A DNA stretch of 64,000 nucleotides from Candidatus Altimarinota bacterium (GCA_019454605.1 JACFNZ010000002.1:73998-137997), one strand, 5' to 3'. Positions 24,081 through 36,930 are shown, numbered from the stretch's first letter. Program-made: numbers and translations. Notes: generated by a model from the letters alone, not told the origin.

Positions 24081-24158
24081 TTAATAAAAAACTAAAATTT
24101 TGACTTTAATTAATAAAAAACTAAAATTTTGACTTTAATTAATAAAAAACTAAAATTT
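24081..24158 (+). repeat. 29-bp tandem repeat carrying two promoters
   Basis: A 29-base unit (TTAATAAAAAACTAAAATTT plus TTGACTTTAA, overlapping by one T) is repeated 2.7 times with at most small end differences. Each junction forms TTGACT, 16-base spacer, TAAAAT: -35/-10 at 24100-24105/24122-24127 and again at 24129-24134/24151-24156. The second has its -10 start 37 bases before the cysS ATG. Confidence 0.8.
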
Positions 24159-24187
24159 GAGAGTTAAATATTTATTTTAAAATTATT

Positions 24188-25642
24188 ATGTTAAAAATAT
24201 ACAATACACTTACAAGAGAAAAAGAAAAATTTAAACCATTAGCTTTAGACCAAACTAAAGTTTATTTTTGTGGCCCAACTGTTTATAATTATGCACATAT
24301 TTGAAATTTAAGAACTTTTATTTTTGAAGATTATGTAGTTAGGGGGTTATCTTTTTTAGGTTTTAAGCCTAAAGTTACAATGAATATTACAGATATTGAT
24401 GATAAAACTATTCGTGATAGTATTTTGGCTTGAGAAAAATTAGAGGATTTTACAAAAAAATATACAGAAATATTTTTAAAAGATTTAAAAAAATTAAATA
24501 TAAAAACTCCAGATAATATCACTCCAATTTCATCTATAATTGATGAAATGGTAGAAATGATTAATTGACTTATAAAAAACTGATATGCTTATTTGTGAGA
24601 AGATAATTCAATTTATTATGATATTAAAAAATTTAAAAATTATTGAAAGTTAGCTAATTTGGATTTTAAATGAATGCAAATTTGAAAAAGTGTAGATAAC
24701 GATGAATATACTAAAGAAAATTTAGCTGATTTTGTTTTATGGAAAGCTTATAAAGAAACTGACTGAGATAATTTTTGGGAAGAAAAATTTATTTTTTGAG
24801 ATGAAGAAAAAATCTTAAAATGAAGACCTGGATGGCATATTGAGTGCAGTGCTTGTAATAAAAAACACTTTTGAGGGCAAATTGATTTACATATGTGATG
24901 AATAGACTTAGTTTTTCCTCATCATCAAAATGAAATAGCTCAAAGTGAGGGGTATTTTAAAAAAACTTTTTCAAATTATTGGATGCATGGAGGACATTTA
25001 TTTGTAGATGGTAAAAAGATGTCAAAATCATTAAACAATTTTTATACATTAGCATATTTAGAAGAAAAATATTTTGATATCTCAAAAGATATACTTTATA
25101 GGGCTATAAGGCTTTCTTTTATGATGTCTAAATATAGAGAATCAGTTGATTTTTCATTTGAAAAACTAGAAAGTAATTTTGTTGTTATAAAAAAAATAGA
25201 TAATACTATAAAAAAATTACTTGCATACAAAAAAAATAATAATTTAGAACATAAATTTAGAAGAGAATTAAGAGAAGATTTACAATGAATTATTTGAGAT
25301 TTTGTATCTTCACTTGAAGATGACTTTAATATGCCAGAAGTTTTTTCAGTATTTTTTGAATATATAACTTTTGTAAACTCTTTAGTAGATGAAAATAATT
25401 TATCTATTTGAGAAACAAATAGTTTAATTGAAATGTTTTGAAATTTTAATGAAGTTTTAGCTATTATAGATTTTGATTTAGAGGAAGAGTTTGATGATGA
25501 TATTTTAAATCTATTTAATGAAAGAAATCTTGCAAAAAAAGATAAAAATTTTGATTTAGCTGATAAACTAAGAGATGAATTATTAGAAAAATGATATAAA
25601 ATAGTTGATGATAGAGCTTGAAGCAGATTAGAGAAAAAATAA
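24188..25642 (+). CDS. cysS: Cysteinyl-tRNA synthetase
   Basis: Class I synthetase that charges tRNA-Cys. Features over 484 residues: zinc ligand C28 in [16 protein letters not shown] signature at 37-40, WHIECSA near residue 218, [10 protein letters not shown], and KMSKS at 277-281. The C-terminal end (DRAGSRLEKK) matches the usual finish. It has tandem promoters in the upstream 29-bp repeat, and the Clp-like gene's promoter begins at the base after its stop. Confidence 0.97.
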
Positions 25643-25670
25643 TTGACAAAAATTTAAAAGTAATTATAAA
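25643..25670 (+). promoter_or_regulatory. Promoter of the Clp-like ATPase gene
   Basis: TTGACA (25643-25648), 16-base spacer, TATAAA (25665-25670); a perfect -35 box touching the cysS stop codon. -10 start is 34 bases from the ATG. Confidence 0.75.
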
Positions 25671-25698
25671 TAAATCTTACTTTTTAATTTTTTGTTTT

Positions 25699-27405
25699 AT
25701 GAATGAATTAGCTTTGTTATGAAATAACTTAGAAAGGAGTTTGCTTGAAAATGATTTAAATGATGATAATAAACAAAATTTATCTTATTTTAGAGATAAA
25801 TACAAATCTAAAGTTGCAAATACTTTAGTTATTTCTCAAAGTCACCCATATTTAGAAGAATTAAAAAGTTTTTTTGATAAACATCTTGTATCACAAGAAC
25901 AAGCTAAAAAAGAATTAGCAGATAGTGTATTAGATAGTGTTTTAAAAATATGAGATTATAGATGACCTTTGGGAGTATTTTTTTTCCATGGTCCAACTTG
26001 AGTTTGAAAAACAGAAATAGTTAAAGCATTAGCAGAAAATATGTTTTGAGATCCAAATGCTTTTATAAAAATAAATTGTGAAAATTTCGCAGACAGTTTT
26101 TCAGGAACTAATTTATTTTGATCTCCTAAGTGATATATTTGATATGATGATAAAACACCTTTTACAAATGAAAATATCACAAGATGATATGATAGTGCAA
26201 AAAAGTTATGAAAATTAAATAAAGTTTTATCAAAAATGCCTTGGATAAATATATTATTATTTGATGAAATAGAAAAAGCTCACCCTAAGATAATTCAAAG
26301 TCTACTTTGATTGATAGATGAATGAAAAGCTACGAATTCAAAATGAGAAGTTTTAAATTTTCAAAATTCTATAATTATTTTTACATCAAATGTAGGGCAA
26401 GAAGAAATTTCTAAATCTAAAAACAAAAATCATATTTGATTTAATTCTCCTTCTATAAAAGAAAAAGATGGTGATAAAAATAAAATATTTCTAAATTCAT
26501 TAAAATCTCACTTTAAACCTGAATTTATTTGAAGAATAGATAGATTTATAGAGTTTAATGAATTATCTAAAGATGACTGTAAAAAAATTATAGAAATAGA
26601 ATTAAATAAATTTAATAAATATTTAATTAAATATTTTAATCAATGCTTTATACAAGTTGAACTATCCCCAAATTTAGTAGAGGAAATTTTAGAAAAATGA
26701 TATTCTAAAGAAAAATGAGCAAGAGAACTTGTGAGAAATTATAATAATATAGTTTCAAGATATGTAAATAAATTACTTCATAGTAATGAATTTAATAAAT
26801 ATTTTGATTATAAATGAAAAGTAATTATTTGAGTTGATTTAGATAAAGATAAAAATTTATTTAGTGAAATAATTTTAGAATCTAAATTAAAAAATAGAAA
26901 AAATAAATTATTAACCTTAGAACAAGTAAAAACTTGAATAACTTTAGATAAATTAGAAAATATGTATTGAGTAATGTCTGCATACTTATGACTTGTTTAT
27001 ATGGATTTAGATGGTAATATAGATTTAAAAGATGAAATAGGTGAGTATGTAGAAAAATTAAAAAATCTATGACTTTCTATAAATGATATAGCTTTATTAA
27101 AAAATAGAGTTTTTATTGATAGATTGAATGAAATGGACTATATAAGTGATTTTAGTTGATTTGATATAAATAAAGATGATGATTTATTTTATCCTTATGA
27201 TATAAAAACTATAAAAAAAGTAGTGTATAAAAAGATGTTATTTTTAAATCAAAATTATGATTTATCAAATAGGCAATTTAAAAGTATGTCAACAACACAT
27301 GTATTGAAAATAATTACTGACTTATTAAAAGTTGAAGAATTGTCAAGAGAGCAAATAAATATAATTTTAATTATAATAAGAAAGACAATAGTTGAACATT
27401 TTTAA
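25699..27405 (+). CDS. Single-domain Clp/Hsp100-type AAA+ ATPase (568 aa)
   Basis: The ATPase core resembles the second (D2) module of ClpA/ClpB/ClpC: Walker A GPTGVGKT (98-105), pore-loop-like GSPKGYIGYD near residue 142, Walker B ILLFDEIEKAH near residue 187, sensor TSNVG near residue 231, then FKPEFIGRID and the D2-small-domain motif YSKEKGARELVR. There is no N-terminal substrate domain and no D1 module. Instead, about 95 residues precede the core and some 200 residues of unrecognised helical sequence follow it. No ClpP is visible. It could be an unfoldase with its own adaptor-like tail. Own promoter and terminator. Confidence 0.85.
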
Positions 27406-27442
27406 AAAAAGCTTAATATTTTTAAATATTAAGCTTTTTTTT
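27404..27442 (+). terminator. Terminator of the Clp-like gene
   Basis: An inverted repeat with core AAGCTTAATATTT / AAATATTAAGCTT followed by eight T, starting at the stop codon. Confidence 0.85.
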
Positions 27443-27449
27443 AATAAAC

Positions 27450-27477
27450 TTGCAAAAATCACATACTTATATAAAAT
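27450..27477 (+). promoter_or_regulatory. Promoter of ftsH
   Basis: TTGCAA (27450-27455), 16-base spacer, TAAAAT (27472-27477). The -10 starts 34 bases before the first ATG of ftsH. It would drive ftsH and uvrD. Confidence 0.55.
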
Positions 27478-27505
27478 ATTTTGGCTTATAATTTTATATA
27501 ACTAA

Positions 27506-29449
27506 ATGATGAATAATAAAAAACCAAATAATAAACAAGATAAAAAAGTTACTTTTAATATTAAAAAAAATCTAAAAAATAATATACAAAAACCTTGAAC
27601 CCCAAGTAAAAACAATCCTATGAAAATAGTAATATGGCTTGTTGTTATATCTTTAGCAATAGCTTATATTGCACCTAATTTACTAGTTTCAAAAAACTAT
27701 GTAGATAAAGATATTTCTCTATCAGAATTTAGAAATTCTTATAATGCCTGACTTTATAAAGATATTTTAATAGACTGAAATAAAGCAATTGCTACTTTAA
27801 GTTGAGAATTAATTGATAATTGAGTAAAAAAAACTTTAAGAGATAGAATCATTTTACCACAAAATGATTCTTTAAAGGATTTATGATTACTTGACTTGAC
27901 TTCTTCTTGAAATTTAATTCAAACAAAAGTTGAAGTTAAAGACTTAACATCTCAAAAATTTTGGGAAGAAATGCTTCCAACTATAATACTTTTTATATTA
28001 TTTGTACTCGTTGCATTTTTAATTATTTGAAGAATGTGATGAGTCGCAAACAATGCAATGAGTTTTTGAAAATCAAGAGCAAGACTTTATGATATGGCAA
28101 AAGATAAAGTTTTATTTGCAGATGTGGCTTGAGCAGAAGAAGAAAAAGTTGAATTAACAGAAATAGTTGATTTCTTAAAAAATCCCCAAAAATATAAAGA
28201 TATTTGAGCTAAAATACCTAAATGAGTATTGCTTGTATGACCTCCAGGAACTTGAAAAACTCTTATAGCAAGAGCTGTAGCAGGGGAAAGTGGAGTACCA
28301 TTTTTATCAATTTCTTGAAGCGAGTTTGTTGAAATGTTTGTTTGAGTATGAGCTTCAAGAGTTAGAGATTTATTTGAACAAGCAAAAAAACTATCTCCTT
28401 CAATTATTTTTATTGATGAAATAGATGCTATTTGAAAAAAAAGATGACCTGGACTTTGAGGATGACATGATGAAAGAGAACAAACTCTAAATCAAATATT
28501 AACAGAAATGGATTGATTTGACTGAGATACAAATATTATAATTATGGCTGCTACAAATAGAGCAGATGTGCTTGATAAGGCATTACTTAGACCAGGAAGA
28601 TTTGATAGAAAAGTTACAATTAATTTACCAAATTTAGATGATAGAGAAAAAATTTTAAAAGTTCATTCAAAAAATAAACCTATTGCAAATGATGTTGATT
28701 TTAGAGAAATTGCTTCAAAAACAGTTTGATTTAGTTGAGCAGATTTAGGAAATTTAATAAATGAATCAGCAATTATTACAGCAAGAAAAAATGAAAAAGA
28801 AATTACAAGTGCTATAATAACAGAAAGTTTTGAAAAAATAGTTATGTGACTTACAAAAAAATCACAAGTTATGAATGATGAAGAGAAAAAAATTACAGCA
28901 TATCATGAAGTTTGACATGCTTTAGTTTGAAAATTACTTCCAAATACTGACCCAGTTCATAAAGTTTCAATTATTTCAAGATGATGAGCTTTATGAGTAA
29001 CTTGGTTTTTACCAGAAAGAGATAGATTACTTGTTTCAAAAGCAAAATATTTAGACGAACTTGCAACACTTTATTGATGAAGAGTTGCTGAAGAAGTGTT
29101 TTTTTGAAAAGAAAATATAACAACTTGAGCATCAAATGATATAGAAAAAGCAACTTCAATAGCTCGTGATATGGTTATGAGATATGGAATGTTTGAAGAT
29201 ATTTGAGCTGAAAATTTTGCTTGAGATAGAAGTTCTTGAAATCATTTATGAAGTGAATGAAATTGAAAAATTATTTCTGATAAAACACAAGATTTAATAG
29301 ATGCAAAAGTAAAAGAAGTATTAACTAATGCTTACAATGTAGCAAAAGATTTAATTACAAAAAATAAAGATTTGCATATAAAAATTTCAGAAGATCTACT
29401 TTCAAAAGAAGAAATAAATAAAGAAGAATTTGATAATTATTTTGTTTAA
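27506..29449 (+). CDS. ftsH: ATP-dependent zinc metalloprotease FtsH
   Basis: Membrane-bound AAA+ protease that degrades membrane and regulatory proteins. Order: basic cytosolic N-tail, membrane segments at about 44-60 and 155-175, Walker A GPPGTGKT (245-252), Walker [12 protein letters not shown], second region of homology [20 protein letters not shown], and zinc site HEVGH (467-471). It is 647 residues, typical. Two adjacent ATGs (27506 and 27509) are both possible starts. uvrD follows after 13 bases. Confidence 0.97.
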
Positions 29450-29462
29450 AAAAATATTTTAA

Positions 29463-31646
29463 ATGCAACTAAACCCATCACAAGAACAAGCAAAAAATCA
29501 AATTAATTGACCTATTTTAATACTTGCTTGAGCTTGAAGTTGAAAAACTGCTACTTTAACATCTAGAATTGAATATATGATTTGAACTTGAATAAACCCA
29601 AGTTCAATTTTGGCTGTAACTTTTACAAACAAGGCCTCAAAAGAAATGAAAGAGAGAATTTCAAAAAAATTAAATATACAATACCAAATAAACCAATATA
29701 AAAACCAAAATCTTCCTTTTGTTTGAACATTTCACTCACTTTGAATTTTTATACTAAAAAATCATATTGAAGCAATTGATATGAATAAAAATTTTGTAAT
29801 TTATGATGAGAGTGATAAATTATCAATTATAAAATCCATTATAAAAGATGAGTTATGACTTGATGAGAAAAAATATATACCAAGATCAATAGCATCTTTT
29901 ATTTCAAATGCAAAAAATGCACTTATTTTAGCAAAAGATTATGAAAAATATGTTGATAGTCATATAAAAGAAATAGTAAATAAAGTTTATTTAAGTTATC
30001 AAAATAAACTTTTAGAAAATAATGCACTTGATTTTGATGATATTTTGGTAAAAACTCTAGAAGTTTTAAAAAATGACGAAGTTTTAAATTATTATCAAGA
30101 AAAATGGAAATATTTAATGATAGATGAATACCAAGATACAAATGCTCCACAATATGAAATTGTAAAACTTTTAGCAAGTAAATATAGAAATTTAGCTGTA
30201 GTTTGAGATGATAGTCAATCAATTTATAGTTGGAGATGAGCTGATATGAGAAATATACTAAACTTTAAAAAAGATTATCCTGATGCTCTTGAAATAAAAC
30301 TTGAACAAAATTATAGATCAACTCAAAATATTATAAATGCAGCAAATGAAGTTATATCAAAAAATACTATTTGAATTAAAAAAACTTTATTTACCACTAA
30401 TTCTATTTGAGAAAGTATTACTTATATAGATGCTCCAAGTGATAGAATTGAAAGCCAAACAATTGCAAAAATTATAAAAAAAAGTGCAAATGATTTAAAT
30501 GAAAGTTATGCAAAAAACTTGATTTTATATAGAACAAATTCTCAATCAAGATCTATAGAAGAAGCTTTAATGATGGAGGGGATTCCATATAAAGTTATTT
30601 GATGATTAAAATTTTATGATCGCAAGGAAATTAAAGATTTAATAGCTTATTTAAAAGTAATTCATAATCCAAATGATGTAGTTTCAATAAAAAGAATTAT
30701 AAATACTCCATCAAGAAAGATTTGACCTACAACTTTAAAGAAATTAGATGATTATAGAGATGAATTTTGAGTAACTTATCTGCAAATATTTGAAAATATT
30801 TCAGAAGTTGATGAATTAAATTCTTGAGCACAAAATGCTATAAAAAAATTTTATGAAATATTGCTTGATTTGATGGAAAATTCTAAAATTAAAGAAGTTT
30901 CATCTTTACTTGATTATATTATACAAAAAATTTGATATGATGAATATTTAAAAGACGATACAACTCCAGATGAATATGAAGCAAGACTTGAAAATATAAA
31001 AGAATTACAAAATGTATTGTCAACTTATAATTGACTAGACCCAAGGGAGTCTTTGTCAACTGCACTTGATGAGATACTATTACTTACTGATTTTGATAAA
31101 AAAGAAGAAAATTCTAATAATTATGTGACTTTGATGACAATTCATACTTCAAAATGACTTGAATATGATAGAGTTTTTATCACTTGACTTGAAGAGTGAC
31201 TTTTCCCAAGTTTTAGAAGTATGGAATTAAAAGATTTAGAAGAAGAAAGGAGATTGATGTATGTAGCAATGACTAGAGCTAAAGAGGAATTATATATTTC
31301 AAGAGCTTGAGAGAGATTTCAATTTTGAAATTATGTTACAAATCCTGAATCAAGATTTGTAAAAGAAATTGATACAAAATATATAAAAAATTATGAATTT
31401 GAAATAAAAAACAATTTCTTTACAAATAGTTTTTCTATTAAAGATCATGTAGAAAATCCATTTAGAGTTAAAAAAAGTTTAATAGAAAATGATGTCGATA
31501 ATTTTGAGATTTGAGATAGAGTTTCTCATCCAAAATTTTGATTTTGAAGTATTATTTCAAAATCATGAGATTTAGCAGAGATAAAGTTTCAAACATCAGG
31601 AATTAAAAAAATGAATATAAAAATTGCTCCTGTTAAAAAAATATAA
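29463..31646 (+). CDS. uvrD: UvrD/PcrA-type DNA helicase
   Basis: Superfamily 1A 3'-5' helicase for nucleotide-excision or mismatch repair. Motif [10 protein letters not shown] then GAGSGKT (23-29); Ia [76 protein letters not shown]. The C-terminus has the Tudor-like patch [14 protein letters not shown] that contacts RNA polymerase in PcrA/UvrD. At 727 residues it has the length of a complete enzyme. Probably co-transcribed with ftsH. Confidence 0.95.
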
Positions 31647-31685
31647 TTTTTATATTAATTTTTTCTATATACAATTTTCTTTTTC

Positions 31686-31713
31686 TTGATTTTTAATTTT
31701 TTTTACATATAAA
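31686..31713 (+). promoter_or_regulatory. Promoter of the WG-repeat-like gene
   Basis: TTGATT (31686-31691), 16-base spacer, TATAAA (31708-31713); -10 start lies 35 bases before the ATG. Confidence 0.6.
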
Positions 31714-31742
31714 GATTAATCTTAATTTAATAAAATATTTAA

Positions 31743-32624
31743 ATGAAAAATAATAAAATTTCAAACTCATTAGATTTGAAAAATATTAAAGCTTCTGATA
31801 TATTGGATTTTAGTATAAATAAAGTTGATAAAACCACTCCTAATAACTTAAATAAATTAAAATTTAATAAATTTAACGATCCTTATGAAAAAGTACCTGT
31901 TGAACAAATAATTTGAAATTGATACTACTTTGACACAATATTTAGGGATGATGATAGTTGTGTTTATACTTTAAAAAAAGATGATAATATATTATGAATA
32001 TATGATTTTATATGATCAATTATCACACTTAATTCTTGAGATAAAATATTTTATGCTAAAATATGAAATGAGTGTATGTATATTAATGTAAAAACTTGAA
32101 AATCTATATGATGAGAATTTGAACAAATTTATAGTATACAAAAATGAATTAATAATGACCAAATATTTAGTGCTAAAAAAAATGATAAAGAAATGTATGT
32201 AAGTTTTTTTAAAAAAATTCCTATATGATGAGAATTCGATCAAGTATGGGATATTTATGACATTTCAAATACTTTTAAAGTGTTTTTATGAATTAAAAAT
32301 TGAAAACAAGCATATATAAATTTAGATAATTGAAATTTTATATGATGAGAATTTGATCAAGTATCTTGATTGAAAAAGTATTGAAAAACTATTTGTTTTT
32401 TAGGAAAAAATTGAGAAAATAAAAGATTGATAAATTTACTTACACAAGAAAGTATATGACCATATTTTGATGAATTAATTGAAATTAATAAAGATAAAAA
32501 TTGAAAATATTTTTATATATATAAACTTTGAATTAATCAATGAAAAATTGATTTGAAAACTGGTATAGATATCACAGATACAAAAACTAAAATATTTAAT
32601 ATTTTAAAAACAAAAATTATTTAA
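31743..32624 (+). CDS. WG-repeat-like protein (293 aa)
   Basis: Residues about 115-250 hold several copies of a degenerate unit with a core such as IGGEFDQV followed about 30 residues later by a NGK-type turn (IGGEFEQIYS, IGGEFDQVWD, IGGEFDQVSG, IGPYFDELIE). This resembles WG/KWG beta-repeat proteins, a widespread but poorly understood family. Most repeat glycines are UGA codons, often as UGA-UGA pairs. There is no signal peptide, so it is probably cytoplasmic. Single-gene unit with its own promoter. Confidence 0.6.
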
Positions 32625-32658
32625 AAAAACTAGTAAAGGCTTTTTAACTAGTTTTTTT
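32623..32658. terminator. Shared terminator, WG-repeat gene / tehB-like
   Basis: An inverted repeat AAAAAACTAGT / ACTAGTTTTTT with a 12-base loop. The stop codon of the minus-strand gene (32644-32646) falls inside the loop. Confidence 0.65.
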
Positions 32659-33543
32659 TGCTATAATTGTTGCAAATCTTGAAACTATTTTGTTTCAATT
32701 TTCATCAACTACATGAAATTTTCAATAATAATTATCTGTGTAAACTATTTCCCAATCTTTATAAAAATTTAGGTATTCTTCATAAGTAGGTAAATTAGGA
32801 AATCTTATAGGACATTTATGATCTGGAGCATCTATAGGAGCAATTATTAAGTTATATCATCAAATAATTGTTTTTTCAATCATTGATTTTATGAGTATTT
32901 TTGCTGGAATTTTTTCTAAAAACTGCAAAGCAACTGTTGTAATAATTAAATCATAATTATCTAATACAAAGTTTTTATTTAGATTTGTTTCTTTTGTTAT
33001 AATATTTAAATTGTTTTCTTTTGCTTTATTATTAATAAACTCAAGTCAATTTGTGTTTTTATCCCAAGAATGAACTTCAAATCAAGAATTAGCTAAAAAT
33101 AAACTATTTCTTCCACTTCCAGCTCATAGATCAAGTGCTTTTTTATTTTTTCTATCTTCAATTAAAGAAGCAATATATTCAACTTCATAATGAGTTTTAA
33201 ATCAAGGAATTTTTTCATCAAAATCTTGTTTTAATTTATAAATACTTTCATCCATTTCTTTATAAAATTCTAGCACAAATTCAACATCTCAAATAGGCTC
33301 TACTTTATGCCATTTTTGAGGTAAAGAAACTCACTCTTCTCAAGTATTTATAATTAATTCTCAATCAATATTTCAATTTTCACTATCAAAAGAAGTGTAT
33401 TTTAAAGCTCATTTATAAACTACTATATTTCAATAAACTCAAGCTTTAGTATTGTGTTTATTTGTAAATCAAGCAGGAAGAGTTTGGTTATTCCATAAAG
33501 GATTTTGTTTATATCTATAAAAATTTTTTGGTATTTGGTTCAT
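32644..33543 (-). CDS. tehB: TehB-like SAM methyltransferase with DUF1971 domain (299 aa)
   Basis: Two domains. Residues about 1-95 match the cupin-like DUF1971 domain of long TehB proteins: LPAGFTNKHNTKAG, IVVYKGALKYTSF, LPQKWHKVEPIGDVEFVLEFY. The second half is a class I SAM-dependent methyltransferase with motif I ALDLGAGSGRNS near residue 137. The fused arrangement is known from Haemophilus TehB, linked to tellurite and oxyanion resistance; the physiological substrate in CPR bacteria is unknown. Minus-strand single gene facing the WG-repeat gene. Confidence 0.85.
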
Positions 33544-33678
33544 TTTTTAAAAGTTTAAATATTATTAAATTAATTATATAATATAAAAATATTTTAAAGT
33601 TGCAAAAAAATAATAAAATAGTTTACTTTTTTAAAAAATACTTAAACTAGAACTTAGATGTATTATTAAAATAAAAAA

Positions 33679-35652
33679 GTGAAAAAACTAAAAAACTCTA
33701 AAATAGATAAAAAAAGGCAAAAAATAGTTTGAATTTTTTCTATGTCAAAAAATAGTGATTATTGATTTATTGATGTAGAAGGAGAATTAAAATGATATTT
33801 TGTGCATAAAAAAAATCAAAATCATGCAATATCTTGAGATGAAGTAGAAGCAGAAATAGTAATTTTTAATAATAAAAAAGAAGCAATAATTACAAAAATA
33901 ATAAAAAGAAGTCCTCAGATTTTTATCTGAAAAATAGAGTTTGTAAAGGATTTTGCTTTTGTAGTTATTAATAATCCAGTTATTAAAACAGATGTTTTTA
34001 TCCCACCTAAAAATTTAGCTTTATTTAAAGATAATTTAAAAAATAATTATTTAGTTTGAGTAAAAATTAATTCTTGGAAAAATAAAAGTCCAGACTGAAG
34101 TATAGTGCAAGTTCTTTGAGAGGAAGATAAAGCTTGAAATGATATAAAATCTATTTTAATAGAATGATGATTAAAAGAATATTTTTCAAAAAATGTTTTA
34201 AATGAAGCAGATAATTTATTATTTAATTCCTGAGAAAAAAGGGTTGATTTAACAAAAAAACTTACTTTTACTATTGATTGAAGTGATGCTAAAGATTTAG
34301 ATGATGCTATTTGTGTTGAAAAAATTTCAAGTGATAAATTTAAACTTTTTGTATCGATAGCAGATGTTACAAATTATATAAAAGAAGATAGTTTTTTAGA
34401 TAAAGAAGCATTGAAAAGATGAAATTCAACTTATTTAGTTGATAGAGTAATCCCTATGTTACCAGAAAAATTATCAAATGATTTATGTTCTTTAAATCCA
34501 AATACTAAAAAATTAACTTTAACTTGTGAGATTTTAATAGATGAAAAATGAAATATTTTAGATAAAAAAGTTTATGAAAGTGTGATTGTATCTAAATTTC
34601 GTTTAACTTATGAAGAAGTTGATTTGATTTTAAATTGAATTATAAAAATTTGAGATACACTTACTTTTTGACAAAAATTAGATGAAAATCTCTTATTTAG
34701 TTTAAAAAATGCATTTGATTTACAACAAATTATATCAAAAAATAAAGAAAATACTTGAGTAATAAACTTTGATTTTGAAGAATCAAAAATAATTTTAGAC
34801 TCAAAAAATAATCCTATAAAAATTGAAAAAATAAAAAGATATAATAGTTCAAAAATTATAGAAGAATTTATGATTTTAGCTAATAGTGTAGTTTGAGAGA
34901 TGTTTTCTAAATACCCATTTTTATATAGAATTCACCAAAATCCTGATAGTGATGATATTGATAAACTAAAAAAATCACTTCAAATATTTTGATTTTCTCT
35001 ACCAAATAAAAATATTACTCCTAAGAATATATCTATTTTGCTTAGTGAAATTAAGTGAAATAAAAATGAAAATACCTTACAAAAGCTTATACTACTTTCA
35101 TTAAAAAAAGCTATTTATAGTGATGAAAATATATGACATTTTGGATTAAATCTAGGTTTTTATAGTCATTTTACCTCTCCAATTAGAAGATATAGTGATT
35201 TACAAATTCATAGAATTATAAAAGAAATATTAAATAAAGATTTAAATAAATTAAAAATAAATCATTATAACTCTATTTTAAAACAAGTTGCAAAACAGGT
35301 TTCTAATACAGAAAAAAATTCTCAAAAAATAGAGTATCAAGTAAAAGATTTATTTACTTGTAAGTATTATAAAAATAAAATTTGAAACGAATTTAATTGA
35401 ATTATATCATGAGTTCTAGAAGCAGGGTTTTATGTGAAATTAGATGATTTATCTGAATGATTTGTTGAAAGTTTTACTTTACAAAAAAAGTTTAAAACAA
35501 AAAAAGTTATTTTTAATGAATCTAAACTGTTATTAAAAGTTTGAGATAATAATACTTTTTTTAGATTGTGAGATAATATAAAGGTAAAATTAAGCAAAGT
35601 TGACTTAAAAAGCAGAAAATTATATTTTGACTTTGAGACAAAAAATATATAA
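33679..35652 (+). CDS. rnr: Ribonuclease R
   Basis: Processive 3'-5' exoribonuclease for structured RNA. The 657-residue protein has a basic N-tail, cold-shock domains (KKRQKIVGIFSMSKN...YGFIDV), the RNB catalytic core with [13 protein letters not shown] near residue 202, the conserved [18 protein letters not shown], and a C-terminal S1 domain ([17 protein letters not shown]). GTG 33679 is the first possible start after an in-frame TAA at 33667 and is a likely true GTG start. The permease gene follows after 24 bases. Confidence 0.95.
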
Positions 35653-35676
35653 TTTTTTATATTTTAAATAAAAAAA

Positions 35677-36891
35677 ATGAATACATTTAAAAAAATTTAT
35701 AAATTACTTTTAAATAAAGTTTTATTAAAAAAAATACTAGCTTATATATTATTAATTTTAATAGTATTTTTATTAAAAGATTTCACTTTAGTATTGTTTT
35801 TAACATTTTTATTTTCATATTTATTTTTCAACTTTTGAAATTTTTTAAAAACAAAATTTGATGAATTTATAGCTAAAATATTAAGAAGCAAAAATCAAGT
35901 AAAGTTTTTTAAAAAAATAGTATCTTTATATGCAATAATTATATTTTTATATTTAATTTTTGTTTGAACTGTATTTTTTGCATTATTTGACTTGCTTCCA
36001 AAACTTACTCACGAATTAAAAGAATTGCCTAAATTAGTTCCAGCATTGAAAGAACCAATTTTAATGATTACATCAAAGTTAGAGGAAATTAAAAATATAA
36101 ATTCAGAAATTTGATGATCTATAAATGAAATATTTTCTAAACAAAATATGGATATTGCACTTCAAGTTTTAGATAAAATAAAGACTTTTTGAACTATATT
36201 TGTTAAAATACTTATTTCTCTTATTTTAAGTTATATTTTCATAGTTGATAGAGATGAATTACAAAAATATTTAAAACAAATTAAAAATTCAAATTTTTGA
36301 TTTTTGTATGATGAATATAAAAATATTTTTTGAAAAATCACAAAAACATTTTGACTTGTTTTTAAAGCGCAAAGTATGATAGCACTTGCTAATTGAGCTT
36401 TAACAACTATATGATTATTAATAATTTGACTTATTTTTTGACAAACTTTCCCTTTTTTATATACAATAGCAATAATAGTTTTTATTTGTTGATTTATACC
36501 AGTTTTAGGAACTTTTATATCATCAATACCTATTTTATTAATTTGATATACCACTTATCAAGATATTTCAATTATTTTTGCTGTAGTATCTTTAATTGCC
36601 TTTGTACATGCAATAGAGGCTTATTATTTAAATCCTAAAATAGTAGCTTCTTATACAAAATTACCACTTAGTTTAACTTTTTTGATTTTGATTCTTTCAG
36701 AACATTTTATGTGATTTGCATGACTTGTTATATGAATTAGTAGTTTCTATTTATTACTTGAAATATTAAAAGATACTGATTTAATTATTTCAAAATCAAG
36801 AGATAAATTAAAAAATATTGAAATGCTTGAAGAAAATACAAAAAATAGTTTAAAAAAAGATATAAGACTTTCAAGAAAAATTGATGAATAA
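35677..36891 (+). CDS. AI-2E family (PerM-like) transporter
   Basis: A polytopic membrane protein of 404 residues. Several N-terminal helices come first, then a large amphipathic loop (about 100-165), then a C-terminal helix bundle with the family-typical stretch FGQTFPFLYTIAIIVFI and GFIPVLGTFISSIP, followed by LNPKIVASYTKLPLSLTFL. Members export small molecules or ions; the AI-2 name does not prove signal transport. It is located between rnr and ogt. Confidence 0.87.
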
Positions 36892-36930
36892 AAATCATCA
36901 ATTTTTTATATATTTACTATAAAAAAATAT

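Noticed and set aside
24081-24158. CRISPR-like or integron-like repeat
   Set aside because: Units are directly abutting without spacers, AT-rich and only 2.7 copies; they form promoters instead.
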